Assembly (NCBI GenBank): GCA_021774255.1
Contig: JAJFJF010000003.1
Coordinates: forward strand, 1 to 64,000
DNA: 64,000 nt
Direction of reading: 5' to 3'
DNA from: Gammaproteobacteria bacterium
Lineage (GTDB): Bacteria; Pseudomonadota; Gammaproteobacteria; JAJFJF01
Shown: positions 54,314 to 63,844 of the stretch, piece by piece
How the letters are laid out: every line of letters begins with the position of its first letter
How positions within the stretch are numbered: the first letter of the stretch is position 1
Translations under genes and position numbers: made by a program
The notes under the pieces: model-generated
The model's database searches: none
Told to the model about the DNA's origin: nothing
Seen by the model: only the letters and a program-made list of their open reading frames with translations

Positions 54314-54858
54314 GCTTCAATGGTGATGTCTTGAGCGCTATCAGGCGCCTCTTCATCCAATATCTTGGCGTAATTTTTATCAAGTGTTAAAAAACTAAAG
54401 GTGAAATCATGTTCCTCATCAACATGATCTTCTCGCGCCACTTCTATCCAATCATACCCTTCTTCCCAAGCAGGAAAGAAGGCATCACCCTTAAATGCTT
54501 GTTGAATGAGCGTTAAATAAAGGCGATCGGCACGCGGTAAGGCTTGTTGGTATAAATCTGCACCACCCATGATCATGACTTCCTCGGCGGGTTCCGCCAG
54601 TGTCATCGCTTCTTCTAACGAGTGTGCCAGCACGCAACCCGGTGCATCAAACGCTTTATCACGTGTCACAACAATATTGGTGCGCTTTGGCAAAGGCTTG
54701 CCAATAGATTGATAGGTCTTGCGGCCCATGATGACTGATTTATCGATCGTCAATGCCTTAAAGCGTTGCAGATCCGCCGACAAATGCCACGGCAAAGTAT
54801 TATTCACGCCAATCACCCGCTCAGGCATCGACATCGCTGCAATCAGAGAGATACGCAT
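54310..54858 (-). CDS. folA: Dihydrofolate reductase
   Basis: 182 residues, slightly longer than usual because of a C-terminal tail (DEEAPDSAQD). Hallmarks: ISLIAAMSMPERVIGVNNTLPWHL, then MGRKTYQSIGKPLP and VMIMGGADLY. Reduces dihydrofolate made by ThyA. Two bases after thyA. Confidence 0.95.
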   Translation of the reverse strand: MRISLIAAMSMPERVIGVNNTLPWHLSADLQRFKALTIDKSVIMGRKTYQSIGKPLPKRTNIVVTRDKAFDAPGCVLAHSLEEAMTLAEPAEEVMIMGGADLYQQALPRADRLYLTLIQQAFKGDAFFPAWEEGYDWIEVAREDHVDEEHDFTFSFLTLDKNYAKILDEEAPDSAQDITIEA

Positions 54859-54860
54859 AT

Positions 54861-55655
54861 TTATACGGCCACCGGTGCCTTAATATGTGGGTGGCTTTGA
54901 TATTCATGTATCACAAAGTCATCAAATTGATAATCAAAAATAGAGTCGGGTTTGCGCTTCATTTCTAAACGTGACAGGGGCAGCGGCTCGCGACTTAACT
55001 GCAAGCGCGCTTGCTCTAAATGATTGCGGTATAAATGTACATCACCGCCTGTCCACACAAATTCCCCCACGTCTAAACCGCATTGCTGCGCAATCATATG
55101 CGTTAGCAAGGAATACGAGGCAATATTAAACCCTAACCCTAAAAACGTGTCACAAGAACGCTGATACAACTGGCAAGATAATTTGCCCTGCGCCACATAA
55201 AACTGAAATAACAAATGGCAAGGCGCCAGCGCCATTTTATCGAGTTCCCCCACGTTCCACGCGCTCACTAATAAGCGCCGTGAATTAGGGTTACTTTTAA
55301 TTTCAGAAACCACTTGGCTAATTTGATCAATATGCTGCCCCTGCGCCGTAGGCCATGCACGCCATTGGCGGCCATATACCGGGCCCAGCTCGCCGCTGGC
55401 ATCGGCCCACTCATTCCAAATACTGACATTATTGTCTTGTAAATAACGCACATTGGTATCACCCGCCAAAAACCACAACAGCTCATGCACAATGGAACGT
55501 ATATGCAATTTTTTGGTTGTCAGTAGCGGAAAACCGGCCTTTAAATCAAAACGCATTTGATAACCAAACACACTCAAGGTACCCGTGCCCGTACGGTCGT
55601 CTTTTTCAGCACCCTTCTCAAGAATGTGATCTAATAACTCTAAATACTGTTTCAT
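54861..55655 (-). CDS. thyA: Thymidylate synthase
   Basis: 264 residues. Catalytic cysteine in [12 protein letters not shown], with [17 protein letters not shown] and HLYRNHLEQ. Makes dTMP with 5,10-methylene-THF. It begins 1 bp after the lgt stop, the conserved lgt-thyA-folA order. Confidence 0.97.
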   Translation of the reverse strand: MKQYLELLDHILEKGAEKDDRTGTGTLSVFGYQMRFDLKAGFPLLTTKKLHIRSIVHELLWFLAGDTNVRYLQDNNVSIWNEWADASGELGPVYGRQWRAWPTAQGQHIDQISQVVSEIKSNPNSRRLLVSAWNVGELDKMALAPCHLLFQFYVAQGKLSCQLYQRSCDTFLGLGFNIASYSLLTHMIAQQCGLDVGEFVWTGGDVHLYRNHLEQARLQLSREPLPLSRLEMKRKPDSIFDYQFDDFVIHEYQSHPHIKAPVAV

Positions 55656-55656
55656 A

Positions 55657-56466
55657 CTATGCCTGCCTTAATGGAGAAGAAGGTTGTGGGTGATTTCGAT
55701 ACGCCAACACCAACAAAATGATACCAAATAAAATCAATGGAAGGGTAAGCAGCTGCCCCAATGTCATCCAGTCAAATAAAATAAAGCCTAAGTGCAGATC
55801 CGGTTCGCGGAAACATTCCACAATAAAACGGAACACACCATAGCCCACTAAAAACCAACCTGATGCGGCCATACGTGGCCGTGGCTTCGCCGTGTACCAC
55901 CACAACGCAATAAAGAGCACCACGCCTTCGAGCAAAAATTCATACAGTTGCGACGGGTGCCGTGGCAACGGCCCTGCGCCGGGAAACACCATGCCCCAAG
56001 GTGCTTCTGTAATGCGCCCCCAGAGTTCATTATTGATAAAATTACCCAGGCGCCCCAACCCTAAACCAATGGGAATAAGGGGCACGACAAAGTCGGCCAC
56101 ATCGAAAAAATGCTTTTGGAATCGCCGACTAAATAGCCATAGCGCGACCATCACCCCCAGCACCCCGCCGTGAAAAGACATGCCGCCTTCCCACAATTTC
56201 AACACCCGCACCGGCTCGGCCATAATGGCCGCAAAATCATAAAATAAAACATAGCCCAAGCGGCCGCCCACAATGACGCCAATCGCCGCATAAAACACCA
56301 GCTCGCTGATCTGCTCTTTACCCCAGGCGGGGTCCAGGCGCGCAATACGCCGCCGCCCAAGCCACCACGCCGCCACAAAGGCCAGCAAATACATCAAACC
56401 ATACCAATGGATAGCAACCGGCCCTAGGCTTATCGCAACGGGATTAATATCAGGATAAGTCAGCAT
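55657..56466 (-). CDS. lgt: Prolipoprotein diacylglyceryl transferase
   Basis: 269 residues, seven membrane segments. Signature [14 protein letters not shown] near residue 145 with HGGVLG and the RHPSQLYE segment. Adds diacylglycerol to the lipobox cysteine; the downstream M3 peptidase is itself a predicted client. Confidence 0.96.
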   Translation of the reverse strand: MLTYPDINPVAISLGPVAIHWYGLMYLLAFVAAWWLGRRRIARLDPAWGKEQISELVFYAAIGVIVGGRLGYVLFYDFAAIMAEPVRVLKLWEGGMSFHGGVLGVMVALWLFSRRFQKHFFDVADFVVPLIPIGLGLGRLGNFINNELWGRITEAPWGMVFPGAGPLPRHPSQLYEFLLEGVVLFIALWWYTAKPRPRMAASGWFLVGYGVFRFIVECFREPDLHLGFILFDWMTLGQLLTLPLILFGIILLVLAYRNHPQPSSPLRQA

Positions 56467-56478
56467 GCATTGAACCCA

Positions 56479-56589
56479 CTAGCGTCTCTCACGTAAATGA
56501 TTTAAATCGATAATGAGATCAGTCAGCGAAGAACCAAAGTTGGGTTCTATTAGTTTTAGTGAATAGTGCTTAAACTTTGCTTTCGACAT
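56479..56589 (-). CDS. Short frame resembling the N-terminus of a Fic-family protein (possible remnant)
   Basis: 36 codons from the ATG at 56589 to the TAG at 56479. The sequence FKHYSLKLIEPNFGSSL followed by TDLIIDLNHLRERR resembles the N-terminal helix of some Fic proteins, from memory only. The Fic core (HPFxxGNGR) is absent. It lies 12 bp upstream of lgt on the same strand, so it may be a remnant or a leader peptide. Confidence 0.3.
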   Translation of the reverse strand: MSKAKFKHYSLKLIEPNFGSSLTDLIIDLNHLRERR

Positions 56590-56889
56590 GACCTACCCTC
56601 ATTTGAATTATTTAACATCTCATTTTTTATTATTTAACAAAAAATAAAAAAATATTAAGCTTATTAAATAGTTGCAGCAAAACTCCTAACATATTATTTA
56701 ACAAAATCAGACCCGACATTTTACATCCCTTCCATCAAAATTTCACAACTTCCTTAAAAAACAATCAAATCAAGTCATTTTAATAACTTAATTTTGTGTG
56801 TTTTAAAAACCTTGGATTCAAGATAAGCGAGTTGAGCTTTCTGGATTGAGCTTTCTAGAAGGAGAACAAATGCGTACAGAGTTGTCTAC
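56590..56889. other. AT-rich spacer with ATTATTTAAC repeats
   Basis: Very AT-rich. Three copies of ATTATTTAAC occur at 56607-56616, 56629-56638 and 56693-56702. Near the right end is a direct repeat TTGAGCTTTCT (about 56832 and 56847). An SD-like AGAAGGAGAACAA precedes an ATG at 56871, but that frame runs antisense into the ankyrin gene end and I do not support it as a gene. Confidence 0.4.
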
Positions 56890-58246
56890 TCATTCATCCT
56901 CCTCCTGGGGAGCACTTGACGGCTTGGGGGCCTCCTCTTTCTGCCTTTTCCCACTTTCTTCCTCCTCCTGTGCCTCTGTCTCAGAGGCCAAGCGCTTTCC
57001 TTTGCCTTTGCCTTGACCTATGGTAAGCGGCTTGCCTGTTTCTTTGCATGCCTGCTCCTCTTCTTCTCGCCACGAGACCACATCTTCATGCGTGAATGGT
57101 TCCTGATTTTGAGCCTTACCCTTGCCTTTCAGTCGCCCCGATGGGAAAAACCAAGCAGGAAAATGAGAAGACTCAACCCCAAGTATTTCTAACATCTCTT
57201 GGTAAAATTTTTTTTTGGACAGCATCCTTGTCATCTGCTCAAAAGCGTCTTCATGCGCTGTCACCTGAGCATGCATCTTATTTAGAGTAACCACAGCATA
57301 CTCACCCGCTGTTTGGCCTTGCGCCGTTTTTAATGATATATCGGCACCAGCACCGATTATTTTTTTTAACATGTCTAGCCCCTCCTCCAGATCAGCAGCG
57401 CCTTTAAGATTGTCACATCCTTCTAAGGTACGACATACAAGCAGATGCAATGGTGTCAGCTTGTGCATTCCTGCATGGTGAGGAATTCGCATATTAATAT
57501 TGACCCCCGTCCCGATGACTTTTTGTAAATCCTGCGGCGTTGCTTTCGAAGAAAGCAGGAGTGCGAGCATGAGTTCAGGAAGTTTTCCAGGCTTACCCTT
57601 TTTCTGCTGCTGTATGTTGGCTAAATCATCGGTTCCTAGTTTTCGTGCCATCAGCGAGATTGTTTCTTCCTGTAAGAAAAGTTCCACATTCCCTTGCTGA
57701 GGCTCATCACAAGAAAGGGTGGTCTCACAGGCACGCTGTAGCGGTGTTTTCTCGTTTCCATCTTTTGCATCCAGCATTTCTCTCAAAAGCGAGTCTTGCC
57801 TTCCCAACTTATTTTTTTTTGCGTGCTCAACTAAAACACGTGTGGTTGTTAAATTATTATATGTAGCAGCATGGTGGCGTCTGCTCTGCTGGAGTAAGCG
57901 CCATCAGGTCAAGCCCCTGTTCAAGCAGGAAAGTAATACACTCTGCCGTACCCTTTTCTGCCGCAGCGTGTAATGCGGTTCTCCCTGAGCCTACATTATC
58001 AAGAATCTCCAGGCTGATTTTCTTTTCCTTTAAGCGCGGAAGCAGGTCACGTAAACGAGTAAGATTGCTTGCTTTCGCTGCTTCAATCCAGGCTCGTGCC
58101 AATTCCAGAAGCAAAGAAAGTTCATCACGTTCTTCTTTTAGTTTTTCACGCTCTTCATTGGATAGATCCTTTGTAAAGCTTAGCTTTATTCGTTTTTCTC
58201 CCAATACTTCCGTAATCTGAGAAGTAACAATAAATTCAGACGCCAT
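56890..58246 (-). pseudogene. Ankyrin-repeat protein gene with a frameshift (candidate effector)
   Basis: The first frame starts at 58246 with a coiled-coil region (LSNEEREKLKEERDELSLLLELA) and an ankyrin unit (GRTALHAAAEKGTAECITFLLEQGLDL), and stops at 57857. The next frame is open and continues the ankyrin pattern (HHAATYNNLTTTRVLVEHAK, then DGNEKTPLQRACE, then HKLTPLHLLVCRTLEG and GADISLKTAQGQTA), to 56890. One extra base near 57865-57872 explains the break. The intact product would be about 450 residues, ending in a lysine/glutamate-rich tail (KGKGKRLASETEAQEEEE). The shared upstream element is present, so the gene may be expressed. Confidence 0.7.
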
Positions 58247-58290
58247 ACTAAAAATTGATATGAATAATGATAGAAATTGAAAGACGTTTT

Positions 58291-58322
58291 CTAGATATAT
58301 AGGGTAACAGTGGTGTGTATGT
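58291..58322 (-). promoter_or_regulatory. Shared accessory-gene upstream element, copy 4
   Basis: Read on the minus strand: ACATACAC, C, TGTTAC, CTAT at the conserved positions, followed by TATCTA. It lies 44 bp ahead of the ankyrin start and just beyond the end of the TSUP gene. Confidence 0.7.
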
Positions 58323-58328
58323 CTTTCC

Positions 58329-59114
58329 TTAGCCCCACAACATCCGAATAGCCACTAGCATCAACAAGATAGCAAAGGCGCGCTTTAAGATGGCGACAGG
58401 CAGCACATGGACCAAGCGGGCGCCGAGCGGCGCAAAGAAGCTGCTGGTGATGACTAAGCCTAATAAGGCCGGTAAGAAAATAAAACCGAGGTGATAATCG
58501 GGTAAACCGGTGACATCCAAACTGACAGCAATATAGGTAATGGTGCCGGTTAGCCCTAAACTCAACATACACGCGGATGTGGTCGCCACGGCTTGCCGCA
58601 TGGGCACACTGTAGCTGTGCAGCAGCGGCACTAAAAAGATACCGCTACCGATGCCGAGCATGGTTGAAAAACTGCCGATGAGCGTGGCGCGCGCACTTAA
58701 GCCTAACGGGCGCGGCATGGGGCGCGTCATGGCCGATAATTTTGGGAAAAACATATAAGCAGAAATAAGCAACAATAAAATACCTGCCAACATACGCAAC
58801 AGCGGGCTGGATAAATGTTGCGCGATAAAGGGCCCACATATTCCACCGGCCACCATGCCGATAGCGATAAAGCGAAAAAGTCCCCACTGAATGGCACCCA
58901 TACGATAATGCACCCATGCTGCCGCAAAGGTTGTGATCATCACGGCGGCGAGCGAGGTCGCAATCGCCATGTGCATAATCCATTCGGGTGGAAAGTTTTG
59001 TAAAGCAAAAAGCGCCAGTAAGCCCGGCACGATAATCACACCACCGCCGATCCCAAGCAGACCAGCGGCCATGCCCGCTGCGGCACCCAGTAAAAGATAA
59101 GAGAGAAAGATCAT
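58329..59114 (-). CDS. TauE/SafE (TSUP) family permease
   Basis: 261 residues from the ATG at 59114 (frame open to 59129). Eight membrane segments in two halves; the TSUP start LLLGAAAGMAAGLLGIGGG is clear, and the second half has LIGSFSTMLGIGSGIFLVP. Members export sulfite, sulfonates or organic acids; substrate unknown here. Same strand as the ankyrin gene but probably separate. Confidence 0.9.
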   Translation of the reverse strand: MIFLSYLLLGAAAGMAAGLLGIGGGVIIVPGLLALFALQNFPPEWIMHMAIATSLAAVMITTFAAAWVHYRMGAIQWGLFRFIAIGMVAGGICGPFIAQHLSSPLLRMLAGILLLLISAYMFFPKLSAMTRPMPRPLGLSARATLIGSFSTMLGIGSGIFLVPLLHSYSVPMRQAVATTSACMLSLGLTGTITYIAVSLDVTGLPDYHLGFIFLPALLGLVITSSFFAPLGARLVHVLPVAILKRAFAILLMLVAIRMLWG

Positions 59115-59320
59115 GTCACCACAATTCAATACGTTAAAAAGCCATTATCGCATTCATAAAAAGACAAAGGTACATTTACCTGTCTTATCTGTAAGTGACT
59201 AAAAAACTTATATTTATTTTAACTTATCCTCTTTAATTCCCACACCAAATTACAAAAACACGATTTAGTGTGGAAAAAATCTTACATTGATCTTAACCAA
59301 CTTTGCGGTAATATCACACC

Positions 59321-60880
59321 ATGGCCTACCGTGACTTACGAGAATTTCTCGACACCCTCGAAAAACACCAGCTGCTCAAGCGAGTAGATGTCGAAGTCGA
59401 CCCGCATCTTGAAATGACAGAAATCTGCTGCCGCACGCTTGCCCAACAAGGCCCTGCCCTGCTATTTACCAACCCACGCGGCCACGACATGCCGGTGCTG
59501 GCCAATCTCTTTGGTCACACACACATTATCGCCATGGCCATGGGGCGCAATAACGCCGATGAATTGCGTGAAGTGGGTCAGTTGTTATCTTTTCTCAAAG
59601 AACCCGACCCACCGAAAAATTTTAAAGAAGTTTGGGAAAAACGGCCGATACTCAAGCAAGTGCTTTCCATGGCACCGAAAAAGGTGAAAAACGCACCGTG
59701 CCAAACGCATGTGTTAAGCGGCGATGACATTGATTTAACAAAATGGCCGATTCAAACGTGCTGGCCAGACGATGCAGGGCCATTGATCACCTGGGGCCTG
59801 ACTATCACGCGCGGGCCGCATAAGAAGCGCCAAAATTTAGGCATATACCGCCAACAAGTCATTGGTCCAAACAAATTAATCATGCGCTGGCTAAGTCACC
59901 GTGGCGGCGCACTCGATTTTCGTGACTGGCAGCTTGCACACCCGGGTGAACCTTTCCCCATCGCGGTCGCACTGGGCGCCGATCCGGCAACCACTTTAGC
60001 CGCTGTCACGCCTATTCCTGACGCGTTATCTGAATACGCATTTGCGGGACTGTTGCGTGGCAATAAAACAGAACTGGCAAGCAGCCTGCTCAGCGATCTA
60101 GACGTACCCGCACGCGCTGAAATTATTTTAGAAGGGTTTATTTACCCTGATGAAACTGCACCTGAAGGGCCGTTTGGCGATCACACCGGCTATTACAATG
60201 AAGTCGAACACTTCCCCGTATTTACCGTTGAGAAAATTACGCATCGCCCCAATCCAATTTATCACAGCACGTACACCGGCCGCCCACCCGATGAGCCCGC
60301 CATACTGGGCGTTGCACTCAACGAAGTGTTTATTCCTATTTTGCAAAAACAATTTCCGGAAATTGTCGATTTTTATTTGCCGCCCGAAGGCTGCTCTTAT
60401 CGCATGGCGGTGATCACCATCAAAAAACAATACCCGGGGCATGCCAAACGCATCATGATGGGAATTTGGTCTTTCCTGCGCCAATTTATGTATACCAAAT
60501 TTGTCATTGTCACCGACGATGATATTAATGCGCGCTGCTGGGAAGATGTGATCTGGGCCATGACTACCCGCATGGATCCTGCACGCGATACCGTGATGAT
60601 TGAAAACACCCCCATTGATTATCTGGATTTTGCCTCACCCGTTTCAGGTTTGGGTTCAAAAATTGGTTTTGACGCCACCAACAAATGGCCGGCTGAAACT
60701 AATCGTGAATGGGGCCGTAAAATCAGCATGCGTGATGACGTCAAACAACGCATCGATGCTATTTGGGATGACTTAGGTATTTCACCGCTGAATCACGCCT
60801 CTTCTACAACACTCACACCACAAACACCTCAGCCAGAAAAAGCGCCCGTACACGAACACGAAAAAGAAACGGTCGGCTAA
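59321..60880 (+). CDS. ubiD: UbiD 4-hydroxy-3-polyprenylbenzoate decarboxylase
   Basis: 519 residues with a short low-complexity tail. Signatures of prFMN-dependent UbiD enzymes: [20 protein letters not shown], and the [13 protein letters not shown] block near residue 285, then [14 protein letters not shown]. Acts in ubiquinone synthesis; needs UbiX for its cofactor. Consistent with a respiratory quinol-bc1 system. Monocistronic. Confidence 0.95.
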   Translation: MAYRDLREFLDTLEKHQLLKRVDVEVDPHLEMTEICCRTLAQQGPALLFTNPRGHDMPVLANLFGHTHIIAMAMGRNNADELREVGQLLSFLKEPDPPKNFKEVWEKRPILKQVLSMAPKKVKNAPCQTHVLSGDDIDLTKWPIQTCWPDDAGPLITWGLTITRGPHKKRQNLGIYRQQVIGPNKLIMRWLSHRGGALDFRDWQLAHPGEPFPIAVALGADPATTLAAVTPIPDALSEYAFAGLLRGNKTELASSLLSDLDVPARAEIILEGFIYPDETAPEGPFGDHTGYYNEVEHFPVFTVEKITHRPNPIYHSTYTGRPPDEPAILGVALNEVFIPILQKQFPEIVDFYLPPEGCSYRMAVITIKKQYPGHAKRIMMGIWSFLRQFMYTKFVIVTDDDINARCWEDVIWAMTTRMDPARDTVMIENTPIDYLDFASPVSGLGSKIGFDATNKWPAETNREWGRKISMRDDVKQRIDAIWDDLGISPLNHASSTTLTPQTPQPEKAPVHEHEKETVG

Positions 60881-60924
60881 ACAAGCTGCCTCATTCACCA
60901 GTCGGATCTCGCGCCTTTATCTGA

Positions 60925-60949
60925 TAGGGCGACCACCGGTCGCCCCTAC
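60925..60949. repeat. REP-like palindrome
   Basis: TAGGGCGACCACCGG and its complementary half CGGTCGCCCCTA form a palindrome. It resembles the one at 29849-29889. Placed after ubiD it may also affect transcript ends. Confidence 0.55.
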
Positions 60950-61006
60950 AAGCGATTTATTGAGAGTAGAAAAACAGCAGGAAGCCCCGGTAAACAGGAC
61001 TCCTAA

Positions 61007-61038
61007 ACATACACACCAATGTTACTCCATCTACAAAG
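61007..61038 (+). promoter_or_regulatory. Shared accessory-gene upstream element, copy 5
   Basis: ACATACAC, C, TGTTAC, CCAT at the conserved positions. It lies 20 bp ahead of the membrane-protein start. AGATTG and CAATCT (61043-61058) form a small hairpin directly before the ATG. Confidence 0.75.
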
Positions 61039-61058
61039 AAAGAGATTGCAAACAATCT

Positions 61059-61595
61059 ATGATGGCAGAATCCTCCCCCTGCTTGCCAACAAGCTGCAGG
61101 GCTGCGTTAGCATTTTCCACGCTGTGCAAAGACCTTAAAACAGCAAGGTCTGCCGCCAATTGGATGGCTTTTTTCCTCCTGGTATGGATCGGCGAAGAGA
61201 TCGCTCGTTTTAACACCAACAAGATCAATGGACTGCTGACCTTTTTCTTGCTGCTTGTCTTGTTTTGCTGCAAGGGCTTTTGTACATACTGCCTTTTGGA
61301 ATCGATTAAAAATGAACACCTCGGGCAACTACAAGAAAAGATTAGCAATATAGTCAAGGCCGGCTGGGCATGCATATTACTCAGCCTTTTGCTTGTCGTG
61401 ATTACCTTGCTGGCGTCTGATACAAAAATAGTCGACACTTGGTTGTGGATTTTTTTGATGCAGTTCATCACATTCTGCGGGTTTCTCTATATGGCATTTA
61501 AGATCGATCTGTTTCTCGAAGAACAGATCCGCGTGCAACAGGAAAATACGGTCGCAGCGACCAATGCAGCGACCAATGAAGATGGAGAAGCGTAA
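61059..61595 (+). CDS. Small membrane protein with four hydrophobic segments (candidate effector)
   Basis: 178 residues from the ATG at 61059 (or 61062); the frame is open further up but the upstream element and hairpin lie there. Hydrophobic segments near residues 35-53, 59-82, 100-120 and 126-150 are separated by short charged loops; ends EDGEA. No recognised family. It shares the upstream element with the ankyrin and HEAT-like genes, which makes it a candidate member of the same set. Confidence 0.6.
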   Translation: MMAESSPCLPTSCRAALAFSTLCKDLKTARSAANWMAFFLLVWIGEEIARFNTNKINGLLTFFLLLVLFCCKGFCTYCLLESIKNEHLGQLQEKISNIVKAGWACILLSLLLVVITLLASDTKIVDTWLWIFLMQFITFCGFLYMAFKIDLFLEEQIRVQQENTVAATNAATNEDGEA

Positions 61596-61691
61596 GCCGT
61601 GTCGCGCCCACCTCAAAAAAGCCACTTATTTAAGAAATCTATATAACTTATTATTTGGGCAAAGCCCCCAAACAGGGCGGCTGCTGAACGA

Positions 61692-61922
61692 CTATTTCTT
61701 GCCTAAGCCAGCGAAGCGTTTTCTAAACTTATCGACACGACCGGCCGTATCCATCAGTTTTTGTTCGCCGGTATAAAAAGGGTGGCAATTTGAACAGATA
61801 TCAACTTGTAGCGCGTTTTCTTTACCCTCACCTTCTGCACTACTGGATTGTGTTTCAAAGGTATTGCCGCAGCTACACACAACCTTTACCGGACCGTAAT
61901 GAGGATGAATACCTTGTTTCAT
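61692..61922 (-). CDS. rpmE: 50S ribosomal protein L31 (zinc form)
   Basis: 76 residues. C+ type: cysteines in VVCSCGNTF and in [12 protein letters not shown], with the tail RVDKFRKRF. The zinc-binding form is the usual one under zinc-replete conditions. Confidence 0.96.
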   Translation of the reverse strand: MKQGIHPHYGPVKVVCSCGNTFETQSSSAEGEGKENALQVDICSNCHPFYTGEQKLMDTAGRVDKFRKRFAGLGKK

Positions 61923-62086
61923 AAGAAAAATCTCGTTTTTATTTGTATCTTACTGCTTACCGACAAGCAGCGCCTTATGCGCGCCGAAGAGGCAAGATGT
62001 TAACGAAGATTTCAAAAGAAGTCTATTGTTTTGCACGCCTGGCGCGCGCCCGGTAGTTCCGGCACTTCCGGAAAATGCCATTTTTT

Positions 62087-62758
62087 TTAAGGCAACTCAC
62101 TAAAGTAGGTGGCCGCTTGCTCTGGGGTGGGCACCTCAAGAAACGGCACGCGAGCCAGCAAAGGCACGGGTAGCAGCCCTTGCAGATCTGCTAGATTCTC
62201 CTCTAACGCTAACATATTGTTATCTATGATATTTGCGACCCAACCTGCACAATGGAGCCCGGCAGCCACCATGGCTTGATGGGTCAGCAAGGCATGGTTT
62301 AGGCAGCCCAAACGCATCCCCACCACCAAAATAACATCAAACCCTAAGGTCTTAGCAAAATCAGCCACCGTTTCACGTGGATTAAGCGGCACCAGCCAGC
62401 CACCAACCCCTTCCACGACGGTATAATCGGTCTCGATGGCCAGCGCTGGCTGCATGCTGGCCATCAGGGCTTCAACAGACAGCGTTTGCCCGAGGCTTTG
62501 CGCGGCCAGATGGGGCGCCATGGGCTGCTCATAAAGCAGTGGATTCACCGTCTCGTAGGGTACCTCTACATTCATGGCCGATTGCAGTAGCAGCGCATCG
62601 TCGTTACGTGCCCCCTGTGGCGTCATTTCCGCTCCCGACGCGAGCGGCTTCACCCCCAAGACACGCTTGCCTTGCTGCGCCAATGCGTGCAACAAACCGG
62701 CTGCCACCAACGTTTTACCAACACCGGTGTCGGTACCTGTGATAAACAATTTTTTCAT
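62087..62758 (-). CDS. bioD: Dethiobiotin synthetase
   Basis: 223 residues from the ATG at 62758; the open frame extends to 62872 but the family start is MKKLFITGTDTGVGKT. The P-loop is GTDTGVGKT, and VVEGVGGWLVPL and the GCLNHALLT segment follow. Forms the ureido ring of dethiobiotin. AGGAGG lies 14 bp ahead, a rather long gap. No other bio genes are nearby. Confidence 0.93.
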   Translation of the reverse strand: MKKLFITGTDTGVGKTLVAAGLLHALAQQGKRVLGVKPLASGAEMTPQGARNDDALLLQSAMNVEVPYETVNPLLYEQPMAPHLAAQSLGQTLSVEALMASMQPALAIETDYTVVEGVGGWLVPLNPRETVADFAKTLGFDVILVVGMRLGCLNHALLTHQAMVAAGLHCAGWVANIIDNNMLALEENLADLQGLLPVPLLARVPFLEVPTPEQAATYFSELP

Positions 62759-62764
62759 TTTAAA

Positions 62765-62796
62765 ACTTACACCCTCCTGTTCCTCTATTATATTAC
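62765..62796 (+). promoter_or_regulatory. Shared accessory-gene upstream element, copy 6 (weakest)
   Basis: ACTTACAC, C, TGTTCC, CTAT at the conserved positions, then an AT-rich segment. It differs most from the consensus and overlaps the bioD leader on the other strand. It lies 49 bp ahead of the ankyrin start. Confidence 0.5.
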
Positions 62797-62845
62797 GACA
62801 TCCCCCAACAGGAAAACGTGTGACTTCATATCGCGGTTTTTCTTC

Positions 62846-63844
62846 ATGTCGAATTTTAACAATGCCAAACATTGCTTACTACTTTTTGCTTGCCTGCTCA
62901 GCAGTGGACTTGCCTTTGAAGTGCCCTCCAATACCTCGATCCGGTTTATGAATACAGCGGGAAATCATCTGGCCAATGCACCTCATCTCAAGATACCAGG
63001 CTATACCCCCTTGCACGCCGCTGCTGCAGCCTGTGATACAGCGGGTGTCGAGGACTTCATCACACAAAGCCACTTTAGCCCCAACGTTGCCACTGCAGCT
63101 AGCGTTACCCCTTTGATGGAAGCGGCAGCCAACAACTGTCACGAAACTTTCTTACTGTTGATCACCTTGGGCGCCGATCTTCACTACCAAGGCGATTATC
63201 TCAACTCAACAACGGCAATTGCAGCGGCGTATGGGCACACGGGGATCCTGCAACTCCTCAAGAACTACAACATTGAGCTAACAGTGGATGCTTTGATCGC
63301 TGCGGCGATCTATGGACAAAGTGACAGCGTGGACTACCTCCTGAGAAACGCACCGAACATGGACATCAACTACGTTCATCCAGCCATTGGCAGCAACGCA
63401 CTCTGCATAGCCATCGAACGCAAACATGCCGACGTTGCGATTTTGCTACTGAAAGATAAGAGAACCAATACCAGCATGCCCGTTGCCGGCGGCTTGACAG
63501 CTGTACACCATTTGGCACCCCACGGCTACTCACTTGGCGGTGAAGTGGCCATCCCACTGCTTGCGCACCCGACGACGAACATCAATGCAGTGACCGATGA
63601 TGGCAACAGCGTGCTCCACTATGCGATCCCTCCGGCACTGGCGGTGAACTGCGATCCCGAGTACATCTTGTTTTTCTGCCGTCACGGTGCTAATCCGACC
63701 CTCCAGAACAACAACGGCAAGACCCCCGCTGACATGCTCGCGCACATGCCAAAAACGCCTTTTGTGACCGAAGCGTGCAAGCGCACGATCCTCCACGCAC
63801 TGGAGGAAGATTGCCTGACTGAGACACGAGGCGCCACCGCCTAA
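62846..63844 (+). CDS. Ankyrin-repeat protein with signal peptide (candidate secreted effector)
   Basis: 332 residues from the ATG at 62846. A signal peptide (HCLLLFACLLSSGLAF) is followed by about seven ankyrin units, e.g. GYTPLHAAAAACDTAGVEDF, SVTPLMEAAANNCHETFLLL, GNSVLHYAIPPALAV and the last KTPADMLAHM. The cysteine in LLLFACLLS could also suggest a lipobox but the position is poor. A Sec signal would send it to the periplasm or outward, unlike the other ankyrin protein. It shares the weakest copy of the upstream element. Confidence 0.8.
   Translation: MSNFNNAKHCLLLFACLLSSGLAFEVPSNTSIRFMNTAGNHLANAPHLKIPGYTPLHAAAAACDTAGVEDFITQSHFSPNVATAASVTPLMEAAANNCHETFLLLITLGADLHYQGDYLNSTTAIAAAYGHTGILQLLKNYNIELTVDALIAAAIYGQSDSVDYLLRNAPNMDINYVHPAIGSNALCIAIERKHADVAILLLKDKRTNTSMPVAGGLTAVHHLAPHGYSLGGEVAIPLLAHPTTNINAVTDDGNSVLHYAIPPALAVNCDPEYILFFCRHGANPTLQNNNGKTPADMLAHMPKTPFVTEACKRTILHALEEDCLTETRGATA

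Noticed and set aside
56871-57020. ATG with a strong ribosome site at the end of the ankyrin gene
   Set aside because: The frame is antisense to real coding sequence, short and serine-rich from reading the complement of a glutamate-rich tail. It may be a leftover start from a gene that stood here before.
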